Positions 4,907-5,513 of a stretch of DNA of 5,513 nt are shown here, one piece after another. The position numbers and the translations under genes are program-made. Below the pieces are notes generated by a model. The model was not told where the DNA came from and did not search any database. It saw nothing but the letters and a program-made list of their open reading frames with translations. How positions within the stretch are numbered: position 1 is the stretch's first letter; each line of letters opens with the position of its first letter. Source of the stretch: Acidilobaceae archaeon (lineage in GTDB: Archaea; Thermoproteota; Thermoprotei_A; Sulfolobales; Acidilobaceae); contig JALURD010000080.1 of the NCBI GenBank assembly GCA_027057815.1, positions 1-5,513 on the forward strand, given 5' to 3'.

Positions 4907-5513
4907 CTAATCCTCTTCCTCCTTCTTTTCCTCTTTCTTACCCTTCTCCTCTTCCTCAGTTCTCTTAGCGGCTATCACGTCGTCGATCCTGAGTATGAGT
5001 GTTGCAACCTCGGTGCCTGCTTTGAGGGCGTTGGCCTTGACTCTAGTGGGCTCTACTATGCCTAGCTCCCAGGTATTCACTGGCTCGCCGGTCTCTATGT
5101 CGATGCCTGCCCACTTGTTGCCCTGCTCGTGCTCCTTCCTAAGCTTCATTAGGACCTCTATCGGGTCGTGGCCGGCGTTGTATGCTAGCGTCTGTGGTAG
5201 GGACTCCACGGCTCTGGCGAATGCCTCAACTGCTAGCCTCTCCCTGCCACTTAGGGTCCTAGCGAACTCGAGGACGCCCCTGGCTACCTCCATCTCGCCA
5301 GCGCCGCCGCCGGCTATGATCTTGCCATCCATTACAGCGTCAGCTACCGCGCTTAGAGCATCTCTTATGGCCCTCTCAGCCTCGTCGACTAGCCTCTCGA
5401 AGCCGCCGCGGATAAGTATTGTTACGCTTCTTGGGTTCTTTGCTCCTTCTATGAATATCATTTTGTCTTCTCCTACCTTTCTCTCCTCGACTAGCTCTGC
5501 GTATCCTAGGTCC
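4907..5513 (-). CDS. Thermosome (group II chaperonin) subunit, C-terminal 201 residues
   Basis: The thermosome is the archaeal CCT-like double-ring chaperonin that folds proteins in the cytoplasm using ATP. The frame is open through the window edge, so the apparent first Met at 5461 is internal; the readable part starts DLGYAELVEERKVGEDK. It covers the end of the apical domain (NPRSVTILIRGG), the second intermediate segment (ERLVDEAERAIRDAL) and the C-terminal equatorial domain with the nucleotide-site motif GGGAGEMEVA, GIDIETGEPVN, and LGIVEPTRVK with LRIDDVIAAKR. A full subunit has about 550 residues, so roughly 350 lie upstream of the window. The protein ends in a 17-residue tail almost wholly of Glu and Lys, in place of the Gly-Gly-Met repeats found in many thermosomes. 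The stop is TAG. Which paralogue (alpha, beta or gamma) it is cannot be told from this fragment. Its promoter is outside the window. Confidence 0.97.
   Translation of the reverse strand, partial: DLGYAELVEERKVGEDKMIFIEGAKNPRSVTILIRGGFERLVDEAERAIRDALSAVADAVMDGKIIAGGGAGEMEVARGVLEFARTLSGRERLAVEAFARAVESLPQTLAYNAGHDPIEVLMKLRKEHEQGNKWAGIDIETGEPVNTWELGIVEPTRVKANALKAGTEVATLILRIDDVIAAKRTEEEEKGKKEEKKEEED

Noticed and set aside
1..5513. Mobile elements, CRISPR arrays, tRNA genes or C/D box RNAs
   Set aside because: No direct-repeat array, terminal inverted repeats, transposase motif, tRNA-like T-loop, or paired C and D boxes in the gaps was found on reading either strand.

Overview
The window looks like chromosome of a hyperthermophilic crenarchaeon (Thermoproteota). 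The best lineage marker is an Rpo8/RpoG RNA polymerase subunit gene, which is characteristic of Crenarchaeota and close relatives. An archaeal 7-cyano-7-deazaguanine tRNA transglycosylase, a SmAP3-type Sm protein, an archaeal Fap7/AK6 kinase and a thermosome subunit agree with this. Dense packing, GGAGGTG-type ribosome binding sites, GTG/TTG starts and fairly high GC suggest a Desulfurococcales-like organism, but that finer placement is inference.

Layout: (1) 1-102, + strand, the last 33 codons of an unrecognised gene. (2) 134-2083, - strand, a two-gene unit: smAP3 (1637-2083), then 24 bp later tgtA (134-1612). (3) 2084-2172, a short divergent intergenic region with one nearly symmetric AT-box (2122-2131) that could serve both directions. 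(4) 2173-4200, + strand, rpo8 (2173-2514), then after 63 bp a membrane-anchored HerA/VirB4-family ATPase (2578-4200). (5) 4159-4773, - strand, a Fap7/AK6-type kinase whose 3' end overlaps the ATPase gene by 42 bp. (6) 4907-5513, - strand, the C-terminal 201 residues of a thermosome subunit cut by the window edge.

Most genes serve RNA and protein information processing: transcription (Rpo8), an RNA-associated Sm ring (SmAP3), tRNA archaeosine modification (TgtA), small-subunit ribosome maturation (Fap7) and protein folding (thermosome). The outlier is the 540-residue ATPase. Its N-terminal transmembrane hairpin and extra domain before the motor make it a candidate for CedB, the ATPase of the crenarchaeal DNA-import system, rather than the soluble DNA-repair HerA. 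No mobile elements, CRISPR arrays, tRNA or rRNA genes were seen. No gap between genes exceeds about 135 bp.
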